Notes under the pieces: generated by a model | What the model was told of the DNA's origin: nothing | Database searches by the model: none | What the model saw: only the letters and a program-made list of their open reading frames with translations | From: Coniella vitis | Lineage: Eukaryota; Ascomycota; Sordariomycetes; Diaporthales; Schizoparmaceae | DNA: 64,000 bases | Assembly: GCA_011317545.1 (NCBI GenBank) | Contig: WUJK01000004.1 | Span: 992,001-1,056,000, forward strand | Reading direction: 5' to 3' | In this document: one piece after another, positions 55,390 to 64,000 of the stretch | Layout of the letters: each line of letters starts with the position of its first letter | Numbering within the stretch: the stretch's first letter is position 1 | Translations under genes and position numbers: made by a program

Positions 55390-56615
55390 ATGGAAGAATT
55401 TCTCGATACTTCTATGCAGTTACGCGTCTATCTCGCAGGAAATAAGCGGCTAATCAACCTCATCGCTTCTTCTAGCAATGATCATTGCATAAAGAGAGTC
55501 ATGGATCTCCTCGCTGCAGTCGCGGAAGACGGTGAGAAGATCATTTGCGCCGCTCAGAAGATCATTGAAATGAGCACCGGAAAGCCTTACACAGGATTCA
55601 ATCCCGTACTGAGCTACTACGAAACATCAATGACCGATGCTGCGGACACTATGATGGAGTCCTCGAAAAGAATCTTCCTTTACCTTGAACATGTCTCTTG
55701 CCAAGGTTCTCTGGCCCGGAGCACACGGCATCTTATTGAATCAGCTACCTCGACACAGCAAGACCTTATGCAGCAAATTTACGCAAAAGCCAGAGACAAT
55801 CTTTCCACATTGCGAGTCAAGCCTCCAGGACCTGCGCCTCTGCCTTATGCCGATCAAGATTACCTTCGCAAGCTGGAGCCCGCCTCTTTCCGAGATCACC
55901 GCCTTCTTGATGGTACGCCTTGCAGTGTAGGAGAACATTATGACACCCGATGGGACCCTGACTTCAGAACTCCTGGATCACAACACGTGAAATTTCTCAC
56001 CTTCCCTGGCCAATTCTTCGAGGCTGATGCCGACAGTGAAGATATTTTTGACAAATTTCACCTGCCTGCAGTTCTTGGTGATCTGTACGACAAGGTTGTA
56101 TTCGAATATGACTGTGTTGAACAAAACTTCAAGACTACAGGTCGACTTCAAACACCATCTACAGGCGAGCAACTAGCTGAAGAGGCAAAGAAGCGAGAGG
56201 TCAGTTTCCAGTTGCCTGGTTCAAGACACTTTACTGATGCATGTTAGGCCCTCTCTGACCTCCTCGCCAAGGAGTCTGGCTATTTCTATGACCATAAATC
56301 CATCACTGTAAGTTCAAACCGTTAATACTCTTTTGTACATAATGAGCTCTGACAATGGTTTCTTTATCATAGTTCCATCAATATCTTCGGTCTCAAGACG
56401 CTCAACCCACTGTGGGACCCTACGTAGAGAAGAACTGGCTTCTCATGAGCAGTAGAAATCGGGATGGTACCTGGTCACATGAAGACAAAAACCGCATTTT
56501 GCTCATGCTTCATAGCGAAACCCATTGCCTCGTTCGAAACAAAACCGTGGGGCGTTTGGTCTATGTTGGCAAGCATTCGAAACGTGGAGTGCAGAGCTGC
56601 GAACAGGCAGATTGA
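55390..56615 (+). CDS. MAT1-1-2: Mating-type protein MAT1-1-2
   Basis: Exons 55390-56199, 56248-56307 and 56373-56615, giving 370 aa. The introns are 48 and 65 nt, both phase 0 (GTCAGT...TTAG; GTAAGT...ATAG). Readable landmarks are the KPPGPAPLPYADQDYLRKLEP stretch (about residues 148-167), TPGSQHVKFLTFPGQFFEAD (around 195), FHLPAVLGDLYDKVVFEY and the last-exon PYVEKNWLLMSSRNRDGTW. The Pro/Phe-rich core fits the PPF (HPG) domain of this Sordariomycete-specific family, whose members are needed for fertility after fertilisation in Podospora and Neurospora. The biochemical activity is not known. Assignment rests on those landmarks plus position between MAT1-1-1 and MAT1-1-3. Confidence 0.9.
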
Positions 56616-57233
56616 TGGTGGTCGCAGTCAGGGTGGCCATGACTTCGTTATATCTTAGGGTTTCGCTTGCTAGTGTTGCTACTTATTCTACTGCATTTAC
56701 CATGACACTGGTTGATTACTATCTATTGTTGTGAGTTTGTGAAATATTCAAACTGAACGATTGAGCCCCAGTCGAAGCACAGGCCTGCTTCATGTATGAA
56801 TCATTGAGATGTGGTGCTGACATCAGTTGTCAAGTGCTAAAATTCAAGAAAAATAAAAATAAATCGAGTGCTAAAATTCGACCAAAAACCAGGAGGAAAA
56901 TCCAGCCAATGAGGCTACAAGGAATCGTGACTGTTAGAATTCAAGAAGAGGGCAACCAAAAATACATAGCTACTTCACAATGGATTCTTTTGACATTACT
57001 TCAGTTTGTACTTGCACACGTCCACTTCGGTCGGTTGATTTCTCATTTTCCCGTCAGACTACAACCCGTAATTTCTTTCTCAATTTGGTCAATCCATCAT
57101 TCCCCCATTTGCCACTCAATTCTGGCGCCCTTTTTACTTTCGAATATCTGAAAACATCATTTCAGCAAGGCACCGCCGCCCACAATTTCATCAAACATTC
57201 TCAAGTCTTCTCCGCAGCACGCAAGCAAGCAAC
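56616..57233. other. Spacer between MAT1-1-2 and MAT1-1-3
   Basis: 618 bp carrying the MAT1-1-2 3' end and the MAT1-1-3 promoter. No other gene seen. Confidence 0.6.
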
Positions 57234-58032
57234 ATGTCTTTCAAGGCAAGCAACGTGTCCGTAGTCCGGGACAACCGGGGCAACCAACTCATTTACATTG
57301 ACATGCGCCTTGGCTTCGGCGCAGCGGTTACGTACTTGGGCCCTTGCGTCCAGTAAGTTTATTTTGGCTCGTCTTTGGCTGAGGTTCACTCGTATTAACA
57401 TGAAATAACCAGAGCGGTTGTTCTGGGTGGAGAAGCTGCTTCCATCCTCCTCGACTTTCAGATGCGACGATTCATTGTCGCGCCCTTTTCTTTGACACAC
57501 TCGTTGAAGAGTCAGAGTCCCAACTTGCACCATGTTACTGATCTCGCTGGTAAGTGCTGGGAGAAAACTCCATTTAGCTTCGGCTTCTGACTCTTGTGTT
57601 ATAGGCTCTGCTCCTCCTAATGCGGACTCAACAAGCGCTGTTGGTTCACGCGTCGCAAAGCCTCGGATCCATTTTACCTCGGTCGCACCCTCTAAAGTCA
57701 GCAAATCATCCACGCGTAAAAAGGTGATGCACGTCAAGCGACCCCGCAACTCTTGGATCATCTACCGGTCTGAAAAGTCCAAGCTCCTTCATCGTACCAA
57801 CCCCGGAATGTCTGCCGGCGACATCTGTAAGTGCTTTGAATTCTGACGTTTCTGCTCCCACGAATGGTGCTTTCGGTCTAACGTTCACGTACCCGAAGCT
57901 TCGGAGGTGTCTAGACTCTGGAGAGACGAGACTGAAGAGATCAAGGACTACTACTCCGGCTTGGCCGATGAGGAGGCCCGTTTGCACAAGGAGAAGTATC
58001 CTGATTACCGTTACACTCCTGCTCGTCAGTGA
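57234..58032 (+). CDS. MAT1-1-3: Mating-type protein MAT1-1-3 (HMG-box)
   Basis: Four exons: 57234-57352, 57413-57549, 57605-57826 and 57899-58032, giving 203 aa. All junctions have GTAAGT donors. The last intron splits the HMG box after GDI, with a TCTAACG branch site. The HMG box spans about residues 130-198: KRPRNSWIIYRSEKSKLL, then GDISSEVSRLWRDE, then EEARLHKEKYPDYRYTP. These are the features of MATA-type HMG boxes, which bend DNA at ACAAT/CAAAG-like sites. The N-terminal 85 residues are weakly conserved. Presence of this gene marks a three-gene MAT1-1 idiomorph; several cordycipitaceous fungi lack it. Confidence 0.95.
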
Positions 58033-58686
58033 GGTGCTTCAAAAGAAAGGACATGTGTTAGCGAAGCCTTCTAGCAAGTCAAATATTGGGGTTTTCTAAG
58101 TGTTCCGCAAACACGAATGCAGGATACTGCGGATCTTCAGACGGGGAAGACGGCCAGCCTCTTCACAGAACGCATGCACGCATCTCGTCTCTCGACCCGG
58201 AGCCGTTTTCCGACTGCTCTCTGTTGTCTTTGGGTAGGACACACTCTCAATTGATGGTACTTTGACCATGATCTCTTTTGTCGTCCACTACTTGGCGTTG
58301 GCAGGATATGGAATGGGAAATGGGCATTTGCAGGATTGGGTGGTTTGGCTGGCTTTCTCCTTTGTTTTCTTTTTCCCTTTCTTTGCCTTGACAATTTTCG
58401 TTCTTTCTTTGCCTTTCTATTCCATGTGGAATACATGAGGACTGGCGTCATGGCGATGGGTAATGGAGGGGTTCACCCAAAATGAAATGACTCTTTCGGC
58501 ACGGCGTTGAGCGGGATGGAGAGAAGATACCCTTACGCATTCAAGCCAAGCTCTGGACGGTTAATTCCCAGATAGCACCACTGGCATAGATAGTTCAATT
58601 TGATTTCAAATTCAAAACCTGTTGCGGTTGCCTAGGCATCGTGAGAGCAGAGCAGCTCGTAGCCAATCTACCTAGCTATGTTTACT
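58033..58686. other. Convergent region MAT1-1-3/APN2
   Basis: 654 bp between convergent stops. The second idiomorph boundary is expected in or near here by analogy with related species. No gene seen. Confidence 0.55.
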
Positions 58687-60909
58687 CTACATGCCCTTCC
58701 AGTCGGAATGCCAGATGAATGTCCCGCAACGCCATTGTGACCCCTTTTCCTTTTGCCCAGATGGACCGAGCGGCCGTGAACACATATAAAAGGAGCGGCC
58801 TGCATGAATTGTCAGTTTGAAACACGCGCACCAGGGATTTGCACGCCCAATGGTCTTGCTTTGGTGTGCGGGGAGGCTGACCTTTGTTAACGCCAGGCTT
58901 CTTGGTCACGTAACTGATGCAATGCTCTCCGTGCTCGCAAACAGGTGCCACTTTCTTCTTGCCCATCAACTTCGACCAGGACTCTTTGGACTCAATTGGG
59001 TCAAACACTTTGTCCTCCTCTACTGGCCTGGCTGAAGCACCTTCATCAACAACTTCTTGAGAAAGACCGGTGTCTGTACATGAGCTTGTATCGGCATTAC
59101 CGTTTGTCTGGGATGTGGATGACTGTGTTCTTTGGATTTTCGTAGGGGACATGATCGCTGTCGGTTCTAGCGCTCCCGGCAAACTTTCCTCGCCATCCTT
59201 CCCAGACTCCTCAAAAGGCGGTTCCGGTGCCTTAGGCTTGAAGAAGCCCTTCAGGCTGCTTTGGGCGGGACCAACCTTGGACTTGTCCTTGGCCGTGGCC
59301 GTTTTCGATTTCTTCGGTTGTCGATCTGGTGGAGTTGTCGATGCGGATCGTTTAGACGCAAGCTTAGCAGATGCTGTCGCGGTTGCGCTTGGTTGTTTGC
59401 ATTCTGATGATGCCGAGACAGGATCTGCGGCGATTGGTGGTGTGGAAGGAGGCCTTGCGGTAGCAGGCAGACAGGAGTGTTTCTCAGCAACAGCGCTTGA
59501 GTTGGTGGTATTTGCGGTCGAATCTCTTTGGAGCTTGGGAACGGTAGGCTTCCTGGCGAACATGTCTTTAATGCTGCGACGACGGTCAAATTCGTCCAAC
59601 AGTTTGGCAGATTGGGGGAGAAGGTCTTTTGTGTCCCATTGTCGTAGACGTTGACCGTCGCTGAACATTCCGGGGGGGTTCATCAGATCTACCATGTGAC
59701 GACTTGTCCCGTTCTGGTCCACCTGGTCTTTGATAACCACATACACCGGGCAGTGGTCCGAGCCCATCAGACCTTCTTGAATGTTGGAGTCTTCGAACCA
59801 TTGCTTCAAGCCTGCAGTGCAGAGGATATAGTCTATTCGGCTCCCAAAATTACCGGGTCGGGCATTCTTCTTGGTCTCCCAACATGTAAACATGCCTTGC
59901 CGGGTCGGGTGGAAACATCGTGTGAGATCCCACATTACGGGCTCCTCGCGGCCTTCGTCTCTTTCTCCTATGACCCGGCCCCCAAATATCAGCTGATTGA
60001 AGAAGCGGCGGGACGGCGTCGAAAGGAAGTCCTCCAATGTCATGCCGTCCTTGCGCAGCTGTTCGGCACAGCCAGCTGTATCGATGTCGTTACTTATGAT
60101 GTTGAGATCACCTGTGAGGATGACTTGCTTGCCCATGGCCGTTAGATTTCGTACTCTTGCGTCGAGGGCAGCATGGAAGCTGAGGCGATAATCGGTCCTC
60201 GTTTCATCGCGGGTGGCAGGGGCGTAGACACCAATGAGGACAAAGGCGGGGAATTCGAGGATTACGGTGCGGCCTTCTGAATCGATGGTTGCTTCGTCCA
60301 TGATACCAAGTAGCTGGTCTTCACGAGGGTATCCGCCAATTTGCTGGTCTTCTGGGAGGTCTCGAAATTTTGTCGTGGACCGGTACGGGCACAGGACGCC
60401 CGTGAGACCTTCCTCGGCGCGGATTGGGCAGCACTTGGAGTATCTGGTGTAGATAGCCACGCCAGAGTAGCCTGGAGTGGACGTTAATATTAATAGCTAG
60501 AATACTCGAAGCATGGGGACTTGCCTTTCTTGTCTCGTGGCAGACTGAAGAAGACATCCCATCCTGGGACCAGGACCATATCGTCCGTCAGGTCTTTGCG
60601 CTGGATCTTCGCTTCCTGCATGATCACGATGTCGGCCTCCAGGATGTCGAACATGGCCTGGAATGTCCGTGTCTGATTCCATGGTGCATATCCAAACGGG
60701 TTTCTATGCAAGATGTACATATGAGATACAGTCACCGACAATGGGTTCCTATCTAAAGGCGCAAGAGGCACCGAGACAAGAACCTCAAGCTTACAGACTC
60801 ACGTACCTGATACCGTTCACTACAAACAGAGAGCCTGAGTCAGTCATAGAAACACATGGTGGGCGGTTCGAGGGAACACACCATTCCAGGTAGTTATGCG
60901 TAGCACCAT
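58687..60909 (-). CDS. APN2: DNA-(apurinic or apyrimidinic site) lyase 2
   Basis: Five exons: 60909-60882 (28 nt), 60819-60807 (13 nt), 60703-60525, 60471-58882 and 58799-58687, giving 640 aa. Intron 3 (60472-60524) is GC-AG (GCAAGT...CCAG); the others are GT-AG. The exonuclease-endonuclease-phosphatase fold is clear: MVLRITTWNVNGIR, the QEAKI metal-binding Glu, GDLNI and GSDHCPVYV near the domain end. A PCNA-like SLKGFF segment lies in the Ser/Pro-rich tail. The last exon completes a C-terminal GRF zinc finger (CEHGEHC, GRSFYMC, WRCGTFIW). Apn2 cleaves AP sites and removes 3' blocks in base-excision repair. It is a standard MAT flank in Pezizomycotina. Reading through the last intron would destroy the zinc finger, which supports the splice. 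Confidence 0.95.
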
Positions 60910-61743
60910 GTTCGCGTGCCCCGTCCTTGACACTATTCCCGTGGATAACCCAGACACCTTGTTTTGTGCCCGTTTTGCTTTGAATCCCGCGTTGCAGAAT
61001 GGCCAAGGACGTTCACGACTGGCATACGGACGATGACGCTTGCTTGAACCAAGCTTTGAAAGCGACTACCCGAGACTCGTCGACGGTTGCCTGCAAAAGG
61101 CATATGGTGTCTGAAAAGAAAGAGATCCAGGTCCACAGATTATCGAAATGGTGATATTGCGTGCCCGTTTGAAGGGTCTTCATGTCACTGGGACGGTCCG
61201 TTCCTTCCTGATCACCGTACTGGGGTTCCCCACCTGCTAGCCAACTTGCCACGGGCTCTAATGGCTCACCTCAGGGATGGCAAATTTGAAATCTGTGGCT
61301 TTTCCATCAAGCCGACCCAAAATACATGCTTTGCGACTGGAATTTCCTAAACAAACAATGCACACCGCGCTAAATAGACATGATTGCCAATCAAAGAGCT
61401 GCAGTCATGAACGTCGTTGAAACACTAGGGCTGGCAGTCAAATCCAGCCCGCAGGTCCCCGCCATCGCGCTTGCCTCACAAGCGCGTGTGGGGTAGATGA
61501 CGCGGGTACTATGTACAAATCTCGCCTAATCACGTGCGTAGGTACAGAGGTACAAGGAAAGACAGAAGACCGCAGAAGTGGTCCGAGCTTCCCATCGGCA
61601 TCCCGTCATGGTCTGATTCGCAACCTCAGACCTTCATCCGCCCTGGAAGCCGAAGCTTTCTGCCCCCCCCCCCTCGGAAACACAATCACACCCGCAACAG
61701 CAAGCGACTCTCCACTCCACCAAAACGCCGAAAACGTCTTACC
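60910..61743. promoter_or_regulatory. Divergent promoter region APN2/COX13
   Basis: 834 bp between divergent starts. It includes a CCAAT box at 61387-61391 and an E-box CACGTG at 61532-61537. CCAAT/HAP control would suit a respiratory gene such as COX13; that is inference. Confidence 0.5.
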
Positions 61744-62711
61744 ATGTTCGCTCAACGCCAGGTTCTGCGCGCCCTGCGCACGCCCATTGTCCAGCGCCGC
61801 TTCGCCAGCTCGGGCATTCGTCCCGGCGAGACTGCCTTTGCTGCTGAGCGCCGCGCTGTCAAGGAGCACGCTGCTGAGTCGACTGGTGGGTCCATTACAT
61901 TACTTCCTCCTTATTCATTTGCATTGGGTGGTCGCTGACGGTGTTGGATCAACAGGTCTCTGGAAGAAGATCTCCATCTAGTATGACTCCCCTTTACACA
62001 TCCCGATGCCACGGAGCTTCGCAATCCAGGCAGGACGCAACTTTGTCGCGGCCTCGACAGCAAAAGAGCGCCATTTATACCCAGGGACGGATATGATCGC
62101 GGTTAGATAGTGGTGGCTGTGAGACGAAGGAGGAACTATCACTCATCGGAGCAAAGAGGGGAGGTCATTGCAAAAGAGGCTGACATGTGCCCTTTTTTCA
62201 CAGCGCCTGCATTCCCGCCCTCCTTGGCGCCGGCATCAACGCCTACTGGCTCTGGAACGAGCACTGGGAGCACTGGTCTCACATGCCCCCTCTGGAGGAG
62301 CGCACCGAGTACCCATACCAGAACATCCGCGTAGGTTCTTGAATCCACCACAAACCAGGGTTTTGCGCGACGTTACGGAGCACTGATTTGGATGTGATAA
62401 CAGACCAAGAACTTCCAATGGGGTGATGGTGACAAGGTACGTGACATGCCCATGCACAGAAACGTGTTCCCGCAAGATCTTGAGCAGTCAATGCTGACCA
62501 TGTATAGACTCTTTTGTAGGTCCTGACCAAACATAACAGATCAGAGCTTAGCGATGAGCATCTCAGCACGCGAAACTCTGCATTCATGCCCATGCTCCTC
62601 ACTGGATATGAAATCCCCCCAAGCCTTGCTCTTTGTATTGCTTACCCATACTAACATTTCCCCAGCTGGAACGACAAGGTCAACTACCACAACAAGGACA
62701 AGACTGCTTAA
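61744..62711 (+). CDS. COX13: Cytochrome c oxidase subunit VIa (Cox13)
   Basis: Six exons: 61744-61885, 61956-61980, 62204-62330, 62404-62436, 62508-62515 and 62666-62711, giving 126 aa. Exon 5 is only 8 nt (ACTCTTTT), between TATAG and GTAGGT. Without it the conserved KTLFWNDKVNYH stretch cannot be made. The N-terminus (MFAQRQVLRALRTP, QRRFASSG) is a mitochondrial presequence rich in Arg. A single transmembrane segment (CIPALLGAGINAYWLW) is followed by the conserved intermembrane-space segment HWEHWSHMPPLEERTEYPYQ. The subunit sits at the complex IV dimer interface in the inner membrane. COX13 beside APN2 is a common Sordariomycete MAT-flank arrangement. Confidence 0.94.
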
Positions 62712-63090
62712 ATCAGCGCAAGCTTGTATGTAGTAACGGACAATTTGTACTAGATTAGAAAGAAGCGGGACGGAATAGAAGCGGCGGACAAAAATGTCGA
62801 CCATGAATCGAGCCATACGTGTTGGTTTAAGTCGCATCAATCATTTAAACACATTATTCAATACCTGGTCTCCTTTTTGTCTGACCTGCTTGATACCTTT
62901 ATTGGTGCCAGCATATAGGGAATCATGGCCAAAAGCACTTAGTCTCAGTGTTGGCACACCGGGGCGAAAGATATGCTGAGAGCTACTTTCCCAGAAGCGG
63001 GACCTTTTGAAATCTTAGTGACCATGGTGACCCAATCTCCACGTCAGGCAAATGAAGCCGTCTCATGCTTCAAAAATCCTAGAGCAATTC
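62712..63090. other. Convergent region COX13/APC5
   Basis: 379 bp between convergent stops. No feature seen. Confidence 0.55.
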
Positions 63091-64000
63091 TCATATGGCC
63101 AAAGCATCCGTTCTCAACTCCAGGTACTTGGCCGCCAGGTCATCAGCGACCTTTGTCTCCCCCCTGACTTTCATGATCATTGCCATCTTAGCCGTCACCT
63201 CGAGCTTCTTTTGCACATCATCCATAGTGGCATAGTGATCAAACGCCCGCTTCAGTGGCTCCATAGCCTTTGCCAAATATTCCAGCCGTGCCCTCGCAGC
63301 GGCTGTGTGTCCCTCAGGTCTGCCCACCTTGCCCGCAATGCCCACATATGCATCGGCCAGCGTCAAATACAGATTCGCAACAAAGTAGCCGAGTTCGCAC
63401 TCCAGAGCGCGCGGTATGATGACCAGCAGGAGATCTTTGGCCGCTTCAAATTCCTCAAGCGAGTTGAGTATGTCCGCAAGGCTGCCGATGGACTGCCAGA
63501 GCAGGTTCATCAGTCGAGCCTTCCATGCCAGGTTGGCAGCCCGCATGACGACCGAGAATCCTCTCTGAGGACGACCAGCCTTCTGGTAAAGGTTTGCCTT
63601 CATCAGCAACAACCGCACACGCAGAGCAATATCTTGGTCTTCGTCTTGAGTCCCGGAAATGAGCTGCTCGACTTTTGAAAATGCGGCCTGTAAATCGCCG
63701 CGGCGGATCAAGAGTTCGTAATGGAGAGAGTCAACGACAAAGACCAAGTCAGACTCGAGATCGTCAGGCTTTGATTGCAGGATCTGGGACAGGATGTACT
63801 CGGCACTGTCCAGGTCGTTGCGGTGCAGGTCTCTGCGTAATTTGATGAGCCCTCGCAACTTCTGCCAGTATTTTGTTGCCTTCCACGTCCGTAGTGCATC
63901 ACCGCCAACCCCCTCGAGAAGCTCCATTCCCTCGTTGTACTTGCCCTTGGCGGCAAGCAGACTCGCCAGACGACAAGTGATCTTGAGTGAGTCATCCAGA
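63091..64000 (-). CDS. APC5: Anaphase-promoting complex subunit 5, C-terminal part
   Basis: An open frame runs from the window edge to a stop at 63091, about 303 residues visible; the N-terminus lies beyond 64000. It is all-helical and TPR-like, with repeated motifs such as SLLAAKGKYNEGMELL, MKANLYQKAGRPQRGF, LYLTLADAYVGIAG and AMEPLKRAFDHYATMDD. APC5 scaffolds the APC/C ubiquitin ligase that drives mitotic exit. The assignment uses the TPR pattern plus position: APC5 next to COX13 and APN2 is the known order at Fusarium-type MAT loci. An internal Met at 63927 is not the true start, because the frame stays open and protein-like upstream of it. Confidence 0.85.
   Translation of the reverse strand, partial: LDDSLKITCRLASLLAAKGKYNEGMELLEGVGGDALRTWKATKYWQKLRGLIKLRRDLHRNDLDSAEYILSQILQSKPDDLESDLVFVVDSLHYELLIRRGDLQAAFSKVEQLISGTQDEDQDIALRVRLLLMKANLYQKAGRPQRGFSVVMRAANLAWKARLMNLLWQSIGSLADILNSLEEFEAAKDLLLVIIPRALECELGYFVANLYLTLADAYVGIAGKVGRPEGHTAAARARLEYLAKAMEPLKRAFDHYATMDDVQKKLEVTAKMAMIMKVRGETKVADDLAAKYLELRTDALAI

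Noticed and set aside
57532..57846. Single-exon version of the HMG gene
   Set aside because: It starts inside an upstream exon in the wrong frame, reads through two introns and stops inside the HMG box; the four-exon model restores the full domain.

Overview
The window is nuclear DNA from a filamentous ascomycete. The genes have short spliceosomal introns (about 50-150 nt, GTRNGT donors, CTAAC/CTGAC branch sites). The mating-type region carries MAT1-1-1 (alpha box), MAT1-1-2 and MAT1-1-3 (HMG box) between SLA2 and APN2-COX13-APC5. That gene set and gene order are typical of Sordariomycetes and fit Hypocreales best. I cannot name a species.

Left gene block (about 4.2-25.6 kb): an Nvj2/TEX2-like SMP-domain lipid-transfer protein (-), ribosomal protein eL21 (-) divergent from ribosomal protein uS4/RPS9 (+), splicing factor SLU7 (-) divergent from REV3, the catalytic subunit of DNA polymerase zeta (+), and a giant ApsA/Num1-like cortical anchor protein (-). 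The first 4.1 kb and several intergenic gaps hold only microsatellites and homopolymer tracts.

Central block (about 26.6-42.5 kb): an extremely AT-rich, gene-free tract with almost no CA or TG dinucleotides but retained CG, the signature of repeat-induced point mutation (RIP) at CpA. Its structure can still be read. Two Ty3/Gypsy elements on the minus strand share a middle LTR (LTR-int-LTR-int-LTR, 28889-41776) and are flanked by a 5-bp target duplication, CGTAA. They sit inside an older solo LTR of the same family in reverse orientation, whose halves lie at 28580-28888 and 41782-41811. A separate about 530-bp miniature LTR element (TRIM-like) is present as two full copies and one solo LTR, with 5-bp target duplications CTAAT, ATAAG/ATAGG and GGTAG. 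A short interstitial telomere-like CCCTAA array and a pair of inverted GC-rich hairpin repeats mark the edges of the block.

Right gene block (42.8-64 kb): CWC24 (splicing, CCCH+RING), ATG3 (autophagy E2-like enzyme, with a duplicated last exon and tandem repeats on both sides), SLA2, a 3.8-kb gene-free gap, then the MAT1-1 idiomorph (MAT1-1-1 on -, MAT1-1-2 and MAT1-1-3 on +), APN2 (-), COX13 (+, with an 8-nt micro-exon) and the C-terminal part of APC5 (-), cut by the window end.

How it fits together: most genes are single-copy housekeeping genes. The biological theme is the mating-type chromosome region. The MAT1-1 transcription factors specify mating identity, no MAT1-2-1 is seen (consistent with heterothallism), and the adjacent RIP-mutated repeats are themselves a record of past sexual cycles. 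Exon boundaries were assigned by hand from splice signals and reading-frame continuity; they are predictions.
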